Origin: Butyrivibrio sp. MC2013
GTDB taxonomy: Bacteria; Bacillota; Clostridia; Lachnospirales; Lachnospiraceae
NCBI RefSeq assembly: GCF_000424585.1
Contig: NZ_KE384211.1
Coordinates: 186,001-250,000 of the forward strand
Direction: 5' to 3'
Length of the DNA stretch: 64,000 nucleotides
The number at the start of each line of letters is the position of its first letter. Position 1 is the stretch's first letter. Shown in pieces: positions 55,001-63,492 of this stretch. The translations under genes and the position numbers were made by a program. The notes beneath the pieces were generated by a model. That model was not told the origin of the DNA. It saw only the letters and a list, made by a program, of their open reading frames with translations, and ran no database searches.

Positions 55001-55702
55001 TTCACCATTAAGAAGTGCCATATTTAGCACCATATTTACCCATATATCAAGGCTTTCACTCTTTTCATGAAGAGCAGGTTGTATGCTCTCCAAAATGTAG
55101 AATTCGCCGTTCCAAAAACTATCATTAAGAATCTTAAAGATTGCATTCTCCTGGCTAATCTGTAATGATCCCTTGGCGGATATAGCTGCCAATAGTTCAT
55201 TCTTAGTATCTTCATTTATCGATTCAAAGCTGTTTATAATTTCTTTCGTATTTCTATCATTATTTTGAATAATTTGCTTAGAATCATCAGTCAAACATTT
55301 TTCTCTGTACTGTCTATGTTGTAAAAGCAATCCATTTAAGAATCCTCGAATAGCTTTTTTATCTAAAACAGTAATAGGGTATTCTAATTCTTTCTCAATT
55401 CTAATCATTTCAGAATTAAGATATTCACTATCAGTTTCATCTACATGCGCTTTCCCGGTATAAATAAAAAGACGTTCTATAGTCTGATCGTTTTTTATGA
55501 ATTCAGCAAAAACAGGATTAGTTATAACTGTTCCATTATGCTTTATAAAATATGAGTAACAGAACCTTTTTATTTTTCGCCTATGAAATCTTTCTATAAC
55601 TTTATTTTTAATCTTATTCTTTCCTGATGATATTTCATCATTAAGAAAAAGGCTTATTATATTATATGCAATACCTGCAGCCTTACCCCATTCAATAACC
55701 AA
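52064..55702 (-). CDS. 1212-residue TPR/PIN-like protein, possible defence effector
   Basis: The N-terminal 400 residues are alpha-helical and unrecognised. About 480-700 look like TPR helical repeats (NLYLAVAYERRGDIASAKKT). About 740-795 resemble the GreA/GreB C-terminal fold (DLFIVPTDNAIKRGWIGKKV then EYESIQYNIVQI). About 890-1060 look like a divergent PIN nuclease (FSSLILLFLLDVPVEMLI, LPKSTVLELRDEKD, LGTPDLDAISIC), with Asp/Glu residues at the expected turns. The combination suggests a sensor-type protein with an RNA- or DNA-cleaving end. All domain names are by eye. The start is a TTG at 55702 behind GAGG. Its codons are AT-rich compared with the helicase genes upstream. Confidence 0.65.
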   Translation of the reverse strand: MVIEWGKAAGIAYNIISLFLNDEISSGKNKIKNKVIERFHRRKIKRFCYSYFIKHNGTVITNPVFAEFIKNDQTIERLFIYTGKAHVDETDSEYLNSEMIRIEKELEYPITVLDKKAIRGFLNGLLLQHRQYREKCLTDDSKQIIQNNDRNTKEIINSFESINEDTKNELLAAISAKGSLQISQENAIFKILNDSFWNGEFYILESIQPALHEKSESLDIWVNMVLNMALLNGESYRTFHSINDIKNPNIREDAVRKNIIFSYLCKKTDEIEAFNVSGDLKELVEKISIGDEWLFSESKEVKDNVECYNITPFSGLKQEDETIKNLQIIYIFGKGILGVAKVIDDIGVRESNFIIELLSDTRHYEDSIITCESETEARKLSSALFEKLWGEKNKYVKTCKELQVIYWRILLQAASVSNNHRVNDIVSNIPEIIKEELAESIFLARFENGEDISNKEVIDIWNKTKKPRIMIPYFAKTSADNAKQLISEIPDIMQNPELVIVYIETYLKEDRYDEAKLLIRQYEALCNGYAEFLVDKIQVFHDEEDVKVLVEKWNNRQLSYITNQTDIAIAYLLFDWKKYEMCLNVLQALELKGFVNHKLKKLRAFSLINTDRTVEGLSILNELIPECREDKAVVGNILNCSLGLQREISEEVLLAAEEINTPEINLYLAVAYERRGDIASAKKTYWKSLLFNKNAKSKVYGTYWFFSTNHIKGNGEVEISDENTCIIADEVDGNRRVSLGILSKEYLESELNLDDLFIVPTDNAIKRGWIGKKVGAVIEYESIQYNIVQIKTMDARFSEYCLGKMIDYDNVKVLSVPQDSEPEKMREYFVNFLKENSFGNNKIQDLIKDYKDLSKVPLSLFSLSQSFRPNYIVLVYEFLKDPSLLIREWIDYDNDVACINEEGYILSFSSLILLFLLDVPVEMLINNNVYLPKSTVLELRDEKDKVISENKRDGGGTVAVVDDQLQFFVNSDDSKQELMKYVTELLEYAEKIPTVDNKKDFSLNNIPESQLRLLLGTPDLDAISICKTENYALISFEIFLVELNLLAGNKSITPLAYINSIEKDDSGLIGYLNKMVQFHMMNILNKDIYERIAKSTASGITEEWNQYIGMIDQQDSNYKNWIKEHFALVGQKYQQNRGEDQTINDIEKIFTVELYKLLEREVHYSMDTLHDEKGNLVIRTYMRVFDKKEQKYIEGLDQIIDSVFQIDFSDEQ

Positions 55703-55752
55703 TTTGCGCGCCTCGATTCACTTTATTATTTTTACTATAGTCCTTGTACATA

Positions 55753-56088
55753 CTATATTTTTTCCAAATACCTTACCTTCTTACCATGTGCCTTTGCATA
55801 CTCAATTTCAGAGCAAGTACTATCACCAATATATCCATTAACATTGATTACAAATATTTCATCTGCCATATCAATCTTGCGTTTATGCATATCATCCAGC
55901 ATTTCTTTAGTCTTGGTGAGAGTTCCTTCATCCATATTTTCCCAGACTTCCTGATCACCAGAATGTCCAAAGAGACCTACGCTAATAACAATGTTGCCTT
56001 CCAATGTAAGTCTCTTCTGTGCTTCCATAAACTGTTCTTTAAACCTTGTACTTCCGCAAAGAGTAACAACAGGATACTTACCTTCCAT
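55753..56088 (-). CDS. Nucleoside 2-deoxyribosyltransferase-like protein
   Basis: The 111-residue product begins MEGKYPVVTLCGSTRFKEQF and has IDMADEIFVINVNGYIGDST and a C-terminal EIEYAKAHGKKVRYL. This is the Rossmann-like fold of nucleoside 2-deoxyribosyltransferases and their phage and defence relatives. Whether it cuts a nucleoside or senses a nucleotide is unknown. It starts 8 bases after the helicase gene with the ribosome site inside that gene's end, so it should be made in fixed ratio with it. Confidence 0.8.
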   Translation of the reverse strand: MEGKYPVVTLCGSTRFKEQFMEAQKRLTLEGNIVISVGLFGHSGDQEVWENMDEGTLTKTKEMLDDMHKRKIDMADEIFVINVNGYIGDSTCSEIEYAKAHGKKVRYLEKI

Positions 56089-56096
56089 AACTGTAT

Positions 56097-59000
56097 CTAA
56101 TCCTCATCAAATGTATCTTTTATAATCTTCTCTATAAGTTCTGTATCGATTCCGCCATTGTCATCATCGTAAGTAACGATAAGATTCTTGCCTTCCACAA
56201 TGCCATTCTTCTCATAGAACTTCTTTTTATCTTCCCACCGTTTCCTGTACTGAGGATCTGTCATCATGCCGCAATGCTCCCAGTACCAGACAACTCCGGT
56301 ATCATAATCCTCGACCTTGAAATCAGGGCGCTTAATCTTATCTTCCAGCTTCAATTCAGGCTCGTACTCATAGTCGATATGGTGATAATACAAAGCATTC
56401 GCAATAGCCACCTCTGACTTGCTACGAACAAGCTCTCCGCGAGCGGTTCTATGAATCAGCTTATCCTCATAGAATTTTCCGCCGACTTTGACAATCTGAG
56501 GTCTCAAATCAGGCCCTTCATCCTTAAATACATCAGCAAATAGATCAGTAAACCTTGTAGCTATATCTGAATTTGCATCTGTCGAGTAATTAAGCAGATG
56601 ATAAGGCTCTTGATTATACAGGATAATAATCTTGTTAAGCTGCCTTGTAAGGGCTGTATAAAGCATTTCCCTTGAAATAATCTGACAAGGTTCAGCCATT
56701 ACAAGTATGACAGTCTTAAACTGGCTTCCCTGTGCTTTATGCACTGTGAGAGCATATGCAAGTTCAAGTTGTGCCGAGCCACTCTCTTCATCAAAATCCT
56801 TCTTGTCAAAGGAATACATATATCCAGGCTGTGATGAAAACTCTACATGCATGTAGTTATTCTTGCGTTTCGCAGAATAGTCACCACATGCTATTCCTAT
56901 TTCACCATTGGCAATATAATTTCTTGCGTCATCATCCTTCGGCCATGCTTCCTTTTGAGAAGTATTGATTACATTAATTACCTTATCACCGTAAACAATA
57001 CCCTCTGGGCCCAGGCTATTAGCAATACGCTTACGTGCTCCCCAGTGTTTTGATACCTCAAGATACTTTTCTCTGTATTTGAGATGAATCAAACGGTTCA
57101 TATTCATAACGCCCTGAGGCATATTTCTAACCGGAGCCAGAATTTGCCACTTGTCAGCCTGCTTTGCCGCGCCAACATTAAAGAATGTGCCATATTCACC
57201 GAACTCAGCACCGAGAGCTCTATCAAAGCCTTCCTGATCCTCTACATCTTTCATTCCGATTTCACGAGCCATGATAGATAAGAGTTTTTCTTCCAGTTCC
57301 TCTCTGGTGCTCCATTGTTCAAATTCAATATTAGGATTGCCATCACGAAGAATATCCGTAATAACATCGTCATCTGGACGTTCTTCTGTGCTAGTGAACA
57401 GCCTTGATAAACGCACATCCATACGGACTTCATCCGCCTTTTGACGACGGTTTACTGTCAGCTCACCATAATGGTCGCAAACCCTCGGGAACCCAGGCTT
57501 AAGGTTCATCTTAACCATGTAAACAAGATCTACAAACGGTCTTCCTGCTCCAATCGGAGGAAGCTGGTTTGGATCGCCTACAAAGATTATTCTCTTGGCT
57601 CTCTTCAGTGATTGCATCAGAGCTCCAAACATTTCCTCTGTCAGCATAGAGGATTCATCTATGATTACGGTATCCGGCACATCCGCAAATTCTTCATCAG
57701 ACAGAATGTACCGCATATCGCTAAAATCAAATCTTTTACTACGAACTAAAAACTGGGCTACATTAAGAGCTGTGAAGCCCTTACCTTCTTCACCCATGCT
57801 CTCTAATAAACGCACTGTTGCCTTTCCGGTAGGTGCAAGAAGTAAAACTCCACCAGCTTTAATATCAGGATGGCTGCATAATACTGAAAGCACGGTTGTC
57901 TTTCCAGTACCGGCATCACCAACAAGTACAGATATTCTTGACTGTGCCAGTTCGTTTAGAATCGCTGCCTTTTCCTGACGAGCTCTCTCCTCCTGCTCAG
58001 ATATAGGAAGAATTTCGCCAGTCTTCTCATCTACCTCATTAAACTTTGAGTCAAGATAAGCTCTCCAATCCGCATTAAGCGGAAGTCTCGGAGCATTAAG
58101 CCTTCTGCTGATTCTGCGCTCGATAATATCATCGAACTCCTGTATACGAACAAGCTTGTAATACTCAGTTCCATCTTTCATTTCACGCTTCATAATCTCT
58201 GGAAGCATGAACTTTTCAACAGCCTTAATAATATCCGGAGTCACTGCGCATTCTGGATTAAGCGTAAGGCTTCTCATTGCGTCAGAGAGATTCGTACAAG
58301 GCATAATTGTACTACCATTCTCTGCTGCATTTTCCATTACAGAAACTGCAATAGCACGTACTCGGCGCTCATCATTATCAGAAGTAAGCTTAGAAGGTGC
58401 TTCAAGTGGATATTTCTCAGCGATTGAAGGGATAGGAAATACCGCTCTATCTACCTTCTTTACAGAAACAAACAGCGCTTCCTGCTTCAATCTTGTCTGC
58501 TCATAAATTACATAAGGATTCTCAATAATCTCCCTGTCTGAGCAATTAATACGCTTCTTCTGTCTATCACTCTCTATAAAAAGAACTTTTGCCTGGTCAA
58601 TACTGATAGACATACGCGATAACAATCTGAATAAGGTCTTTCTTTCCTCAGACATTGCCTTCCATGTCTGCTTCATGATAGGCGTAATTTTCACTGCCAA
58701 GTTTTCTGACAGCACTTCTTCCGGAGCTTCAAATACTGTATCAACAATATCCCAAATATTATCTTCCTTAGATGCCTGCTCCCTAATCTGCTTAGCAATA
58801 AGTACACCAAGCGGTACCTCCATAGCACTAAGCATCGGTCCAAGCCCCGGAAAAGCTCCTCGGTCTTCCCATACCTCAGCAAGTCTTGCATTAAGCCAAT
58901 CTAGGACATTGGAATAATCTTCATCAAGGCAATCATTAATCTTTTCAAAAGCCTTTATGCACGAAAGAATCACGTCAATCATTGCATCATAACTAACGTG

Positions 59001-59807
59001 TTCAGTTGCATAAGAAAACTCTGCGAATGCATCATCAGGCGCAAACACAGTTATCTCATTTATATCAAACTCGGGATGTTCCTCGGCATATGCCATCATC
59101 TCCTGATAAGGGATAACAAATCCGTCCTCATGATCAGGTCTAATCGAATGACATACGTGTGTTTCCCATGTAAGTGAACGAAGTGGCTTTTCATCTGTAT
59201 GCTTATGCTCTTCAGCCTCAACAATTCGCTTAACATGGCCCATTCCGATAATTACCCGACGATGATCCTCTACGAAAGGAACCTGCTTAGCATACGCAAC
59301 TACAAGAGACTGATCTGGAATCACATCTCCATAAAAATAATCAAATATAGCCTTGTGATTATCTCTTTCCTGAATCCAGTTTGTTTCAAAATTCAACAGA
59401 GGCTCTATGCTCTGATCAATCTTTATGCCATAGTTCTCCTGCATGAACTGGATACTGCTTTTCATCAGCCATGCAAAAGGTCTTGATGGGAAAGAATATG
59501 CCGGGTACACAATCTCAGTATCTTGAAAATGACCATGTGTAGCCGGATTGGATTTTTTATACGGATGCACAGTTGTTTTTACAAGGTCTTTGTCAGACAT
59601 AAAGGCAGAACCCTCCCCTATGCAAGGAAGCTTCTCTTCCAAATGTTCCATGCACTGACCACAAATATCTATTTCCTCGGCATCATTACGATTTTCATAG
59701 ATATTCTTTAGTCTAAGACATGCGTTGTTTTCTCCCGGGAACTGACATACTGTGCCATTCCATCCATTGTCATGCCATGGTACTCTGACCGAAATATGCT
59801 GTGCCAT
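56097..59807 (-). CDS. RecD-like superfamily 1 helicase fused to a PD-(D/E)XK nuclease
   Basis: The 1236-residue protein has Walker A GDAGTGKT (630-637), DEAD-like VIIDESSML (714), GDPNQLPPIGAG (744-755), VHKAQGSQF (1022) and TALTR (1051), the motif order of RecD/TraA-type helicases. The N-terminal 600 residues are poorly known and carry spaced cysteines (Cys21, 30, 49, 52), perhaps a zinc site. The C-terminal 120 residues look like a PD-(D/E)XK nuclease: SEVAIAN (Glu1132), RPDF (Asp1162) and WEHCG (Glu1177). It should unwind and cut DNA. It lies 18 bases after the sacsin-like gene. Confidence 0.88.
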   Translation of the reverse strand: MAQHISVRVPWHDNGWNGTVCQFPGENNACLRLKNIYENRNDAEEIDICGQCMEHLEEKLPCIGEGSAFMSDKDLVKTTVHPYKKSNPATHGHFQDTEIVYPAYSFPSRPFAWLMKSSIQFMQENYGIKIDQSIEPLLNFETNWIQERDNHKAIFDYFYGDVIPDQSLVVAYAKQVPFVEDHRRVIIGMGHVKRIVEAEEHKHTDEKPLRSLTWETHVCHSIRPDHEDGFVIPYQEMMAYAEEHPEFDINEITVFAPDDAFAEFSYATEHVSYDAMIDVILSCIKAFEKINDCLDEDYSNVLDWLNARLAEVWEDRGAFPGLGPMLSAMEVPLGVLIAKQIREQASKEDNIWDIVDTVFEAPEEVLSENLAVKITPIMKQTWKAMSEERKTLFRLLSRMSISIDQAKVLFIESDRQKKRINCSDREIIENPYVIYEQTRLKQEALFVSVKKVDRAVFPIPSIAEKYPLEAPSKLTSDNDERRVRAIAVSVMENAAENGSTIMPCTNLSDAMRSLTLNPECAVTPDIIKAVEKFMLPEIMKREMKDGTEYYKLVRIQEFDDIIERRISRRLNAPRLPLNADWRAYLDSKFNEVDEKTGEILPISEQEERARQEKAAILNELAQSRISVLVGDAGTGKTTVLSVLCSHPDIKAGGVLLLAPTGKATVRLLESMGEEGKGFTALNVAQFLVRSKRFDFSDMRYILSDEEFADVPDTVIIDESSMLTEEMFGALMQSLKRAKRIIFVGDPNQLPPIGAGRPFVDLVYMVKMNLKPGFPRVCDHYGELTVNRRQKADEVRMDVRLSRLFTSTEERPDDDVITDILRDGNPNIEFEQWSTREELEEKLLSIMAREIGMKDVEDQEGFDRALGAEFGEYGTFFNVGAAKQADKWQILAPVRNMPQGVMNMNRLIHLKYREKYLEVSKHWGARKRIANSLGPEGIVYGDKVINVINTSQKEAWPKDDDARNYIANGEIGIACGDYSAKRKNNYMHVEFSSQPGYMYSFDKKDFDEESGSAQLELAYALTVHKAQGSQFKTVILVMAEPCQIISREMLYTALTRQLNKIIILYNQEPYHLLNYSTDANSDIATRFTDLFADVFKDEGPDLRPQIVKVGGKFYEDKLIHRTARGELVRSKSEVAIANALYYHHIDYEYEPELKLEDKIKRPDFKVEDYDTGVVWYWEHCGMMTDPQYRKRWEDKKKFYEKNGIVEGKNLIVTYDDDNGGIDTELIEKIIKDTFDED

Positions 59808-59825
59808 ACCGTTTACTCCATTCTA

Positions 59826-62800
59826 TTAAAGTCCTATAATTTCATATTCCTTACCCTGAAACGTTACTACATCCCCGACTTTATGCCCTTCCAGTGCTTT
59901 ATGCAGAGGGAACTTATTGGGCTGCAGTACGTTATCGTAAATTTCATCATTAGCAAATTTTTTCTTGTAACTGATAAACCTTCCTGCTACTGCCACATCC
60001 TCTGTTTCTGTAGAAGCTTCATGCGTTCCTATATTTCCCGGAGCATTAAAAGACTCAGCTGCAATAGAATCATCAGCCTCTTGAGTTCTCATAGGATGCA
60101 TTAGTGGACCGCCAACTCTGCCTTCAATCTCATCCTCTTCTTCTGCAGGTGCTCCATATTCAGCAAGCAGCCTTAATATTTCCTGTATTTCTGCTATATG
60201 AGTCTGTGTAAAGTAGAGCGTAGTATCTTCATTGAACTGAATAGAATAATCATCCGAATATTCTTCAATATCAATCGAAAGCAGTGCAGCTCTAATCTGC
60301 TTCTTAAATTCTTCCTTATTTCCATCACGCATAGCATGATACTTTGCGGAACATTCTCTGCAGAGACATAGATTCAGTTGTGGCATCTCAATTCCAAAAT
60401 TTGAAATCTGATCAACTTCAATAAATGCTACAGGCTTCCTACACATCTGGCATATCTTTGTATTACTCGAATTGGTATACATACCAATTGCATAAGAACG
60501 ATCTGCTTTGGCATTCTTGCTTACACGAATCTGTCTCCATACCTGCTTATAGGTAATAGGATCAGCACAATAGAACTGCTCCTGTACATGGCGAATCAGA
60601 TAATCGATGTTATTGACTCTATTTACCGGAAACTCCTCATCTCTCCAAGCATTCGGGTCAAACACTTCTCCGTCATCATCATCCCAGTCATCATCATTAC
60701 TTGCTTCGGACACCTGCAAACCAAGTTCCCTTGCTAACTGAGTAACAAGAATCTTCTTGTCTTGCCTGTTAAGATTAGCGGCTTTCTGGAACGTTTCTTC
60801 TGTCTCGTCAGCTTCTTTCTCTATGAATCCCAAAATGGTAAACGCCTTTTTATCTCTGGTGTTATCTCCATAAAGAGCTGTGCTAAGGTCAAATCGAGAC
60901 ATTTCTTTCGGCTTATGCACTTCCAACTCGTTATCATACAGCCATTCATATTGGCGAATCACATTCGTTAGCACACCTGCATTACGAAGTTCACTGGTAT
61001 ACGGATTCATCTTTCTAAACTTCTTCTTACCTTGAAGTTTATTGGCTATACTTAACAGCATTTTCAGAATCTCAGCAGATTTTTTCTTTGCCAAATCATC
61101 TTCATAGTATTCTGAAATATATCTAAGATTGTCATCCAGGCCATCGATTTTTATCTCAGGGCAATATTCCCCGAGAGCAACCCAGTGATTATCTCCTACA
61201 CCTTCCTGTGATCTTCTGCCCTCATTGATTGGCGTAGATACCATACCAAGTTTGGAAAGCGTAGATATAGAAATGCCATTTTCCTCGTAAAACTCTTTGT
61301 CAATGGCATACATATCGAAATCGTACCAGTTATCAGGGTCTTCCATTTCTTCTTCATCAAGACCGCTCATCGGAATCGGCGCATAATAAAGTTCAAGATC
61401 AATTCCTTCGTCAGAAACAGGAACATAGCAGTCACTTGGCTTACTAAATGTAGCCTTTTCTTCATCCGGTTCTGGCTTTATCTTAATAATATAAGCATCC
61501 GTCAATAACTCCTTAATTCGACTCACATCTCCGGTTTCCTTAATTAATGCAAAAATCTGATTCAGATCCTCGACATATTCATCTGTAAAGTCATCATCAT
61601 TAATAAAGCCAAGGCTATCCTCAATATCAATATATTTCTGTATAACCTTCTCTTTAATGTATTGGAAATTGTTAAACTCCTGGATATGAAATCCGTCCGT
61701 CAACACTTTTCCAAACGTATCTGCTATACCTTTGCTTACCAAAGCAGATTGCATCACACTCTTGTATTCACTTGATGCTCCTAGATAAATGGTTGATTTA
61801 CCATCTACTTCCGCAGGCACAAGATGGTTAAGGCGATTAAGAATGATAGGCGCCTTTCGAAAAGCTTTCCAAGCCTCCTTAAGATCTCTACGTAATCTCT
61901 GCTCATAAGGACCACTTCGCATATACGTAAGTCCAGTATCATATACAGATTCTCTATTATCAGAAAGAAAATCATAGAAATCCTTTAGGTTTTCATATTT
62001 TTCACCTGTGGTAGGTACAGTTGAATCAGCAAACACAGATAAGTCCGTTGCCAGCTCACGTAATCCATAAACCGGTACTTCTAAATCATTTACTAGCCAG
62101 CTATAGTACTCGCTAAATTTTGCTTCACGTTCGTTATTAAAGGCTACGAATACCTTATCTTTAAACACCTGAGAAAATAGTGGCTTATCTGCAAAATCGG
62201 CCATTCGAAAAGGAACCGGAAGAATCATTTCTTCTGGCTTTCTGTATGTACCATTTTTATCAGGTAAAAGCCCATTCTCTACAATGACATCCGTTATCTT
62301 CTCTTTTAATCCTGGAATAGTCTCATTATCCTCTTCATCCTCAAATGCGCCCAGAATGCTTCTTCTCAAGAACACCTGAGTAATCAATTTACGTTCTGCC
62401 AAATCCAGCATAGATTCCGCTATCAAATCGCCTAATTCATCAAAAAGATCATCATTGAAAGAAGAAGGTGCCATAAGTTTTTCTCGTGAAACCGCTGTTT
62501 CAAATGATCCATGAATCAAAAAAGGTAAATCGGTCTCATCTCTAGTTGGAAAATAAACCCATACCGAAGAACCATCCACCTCATTGATATTATCTGCACG
62601 GCTATTGAGCTTATATGCTACGCTTACTTCTGCATTATCCATTTCAGGATGATCGAATACACGCTTAAATTTCAAATATCGTGAGATTTCCTCTTTATCG
62701 TCATAATCAGTTCCTTCAATGCGACATGTAATTAACTTTTCGTCTGTCTCATCCTGTTTCAGCGTAATATAAGCAAATTTACCAGTTTCTTTGTTTACCC

Positions 62801-63464
62801 AGTAAAGATTCTGAATGTGCGACAAGAATAAAAGAATCTCACCATCCAATTCATCAAGCTTCTTTAATACGTCATCTCCGGGAACCGGCACTAATACGCC
62901 GTCCTTACCATACTTCTGAAAAGGAATAACTATCTTAGTTAAATGTTCTTCTTTAGAAAAAGGTACAAAGGATCTTCCTTCTCCTAATTTACAAATAATG
63001 TTCTTCTTTTCAGTCTCATAATCCCAGCCATCTGTAATCTCTACAGGGAGAAGGTAATTTGTAATCTTAAAAGCCTCATCATCAGAATAAATTTCGGGCT
63101 GGTAGGTGTATTTGAACACGGACTTAAAGCCCATACCAAATCTTCCGATGGTTTGGGCATCATCCCTATCCTTTGTTCCCATGAGCATTGATGAAACGCC
63201 CCTAACATCTGCCTCATCAAAAGGCTTTCCATTGTGATAGAACACAAGCTTATCAGGGTAATACTCAATAACAACTTTGCTTGCCGAAACTCCTGTACTC
63301 TTATCAAAAGCATCTTCCGCATTTTGCAAAAGCTCATATACAAAATGGTTACTATCTGAGTAATGTCCTGCCAACAGAGCCTCATACTTTTGAGGATCTC
63401 TTGTCAAAGCTTTCCACTCATCCTGATTTTGCTCAAATATAGCCTTGTAATCGATTCTTCCCAT
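59826..63464 (-). CDS. Sacsin/HSP90-like ATPase with C-terminal zinc motif
   Basis: The first 130 residues form a GHKL-type ATPase like that of sacsin and HSP90: ELLQNAEDAFD (44-54), LVFYHNGKPFDEADVRGV (73-90) and IGRFGMGFKSVFKYT (106-120). The long middle is unrecognised. Near the C-terminus CQMC (1005-1008) and CLCREC (1033-1038) with a following histidine resemble an HNH-type zinc site lacking the canonical HH pair. The last 25 residues (HKALEGHKVGDVVTFQGKEY) recall a GreA/GreB C-terminal strand pair. Proteins of this build are frequent in defence islands. AAGGAGA precedes the start, and it lies 28 bases after the helicase fragment. Confidence 0.85.
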   Translation of the reverse strand: MGRIDYKAIFEQNQDEWKALTRDPQKYEALLAGHYSDSNHFVYELLQNAEDAFDKSTGVSASKVVIEYYPDKLVFYHNGKPFDEADVRGVSSMLMGTKDRDDAQTIGRFGMGFKSVFKYTYQPEIYSDDEAFKITNYLLPVEITDGWDYETEKKNIICKLGEGRSFVPFSKEEHLTKIVIPFQKYGKDGVLVPVPGDDVLKKLDELDGEILLFLSHIQNLYWVNKETGKFAYITLKQDETDEKLITCRIEGTDYDDKEEISRYLKFKRVFDHPEMDNAEVSVAYKLNSRADNINEVDGSSVWVYFPTRDETDLPFLIHGSFETAVSREKLMAPSSFNDDLFDELGDLIAESMLDLAERKLITQVFLRRSILGAFEDEEDNETIPGLKEKITDVIVENGLLPDKNGTYRKPEEMILPVPFRMADFADKPLFSQVFKDKVFVAFNNEREAKFSEYYSWLVNDLEVPVYGLRELATDLSVFADSTVPTTGEKYENLKDFYDFLSDNRESVYDTGLTYMRSGPYEQRLRRDLKEAWKAFRKAPIILNRLNHLVPAEVDGKSTIYLGASSEYKSVMQSALVSKGIADTFGKVLTDGFHIQEFNNFQYIKEKVIQKYIDIEDSLGFINDDDFTDEYVEDLNQIFALIKETGDVSRIKELLTDAYIIKIKPEPDEEKATFSKPSDCYVPVSDEGIDLELYYAPIPMSGLDEEEMEDPDNWYDFDMYAIDKEFYEENGISISTLSKLGMVSTPINEGRRSQEGVGDNHWVALGEYCPEIKIDGLDDNLRYISEYYEDDLAKKKSAEILKMLLSIANKLQGKKKFRKMNPYTSELRNAGVLTNVIRQYEWLYDNELEVHKPKEMSRFDLSTALYGDNTRDKKAFTILGFIEKEADETEETFQKAANLNRQDKKILVTQLARELGLQVSEASNDDDWDDDDGEVFDPNAWRDEEFPVNRVNNIDYLIRHVQEQFYCADPITYKQVWRQIRVSKNAKADRSYAIGMYTNSSNTKICQMCRKPVAFIEVDQISNFGIEMPQLNLCLCRECSAKYHAMRDGNKEEFKKQIRAALLSIDIEEYSDDYSIQFNEDTTLYFTQTHIAEIQEILRLLAEYGAPAEEEDEIEGRVGGPLMHPMRTQEADDSIAAESFNAPGNIGTHEASTETEDVAVAGRFISYKKKFANDEIYDNVLQPNKFPLHKALEGHKVGDVVTFQGKEYEIIGL

Positions 63465-63492
63465 GGCTGCCTTCTCTCCTTATGCCTGGGCT

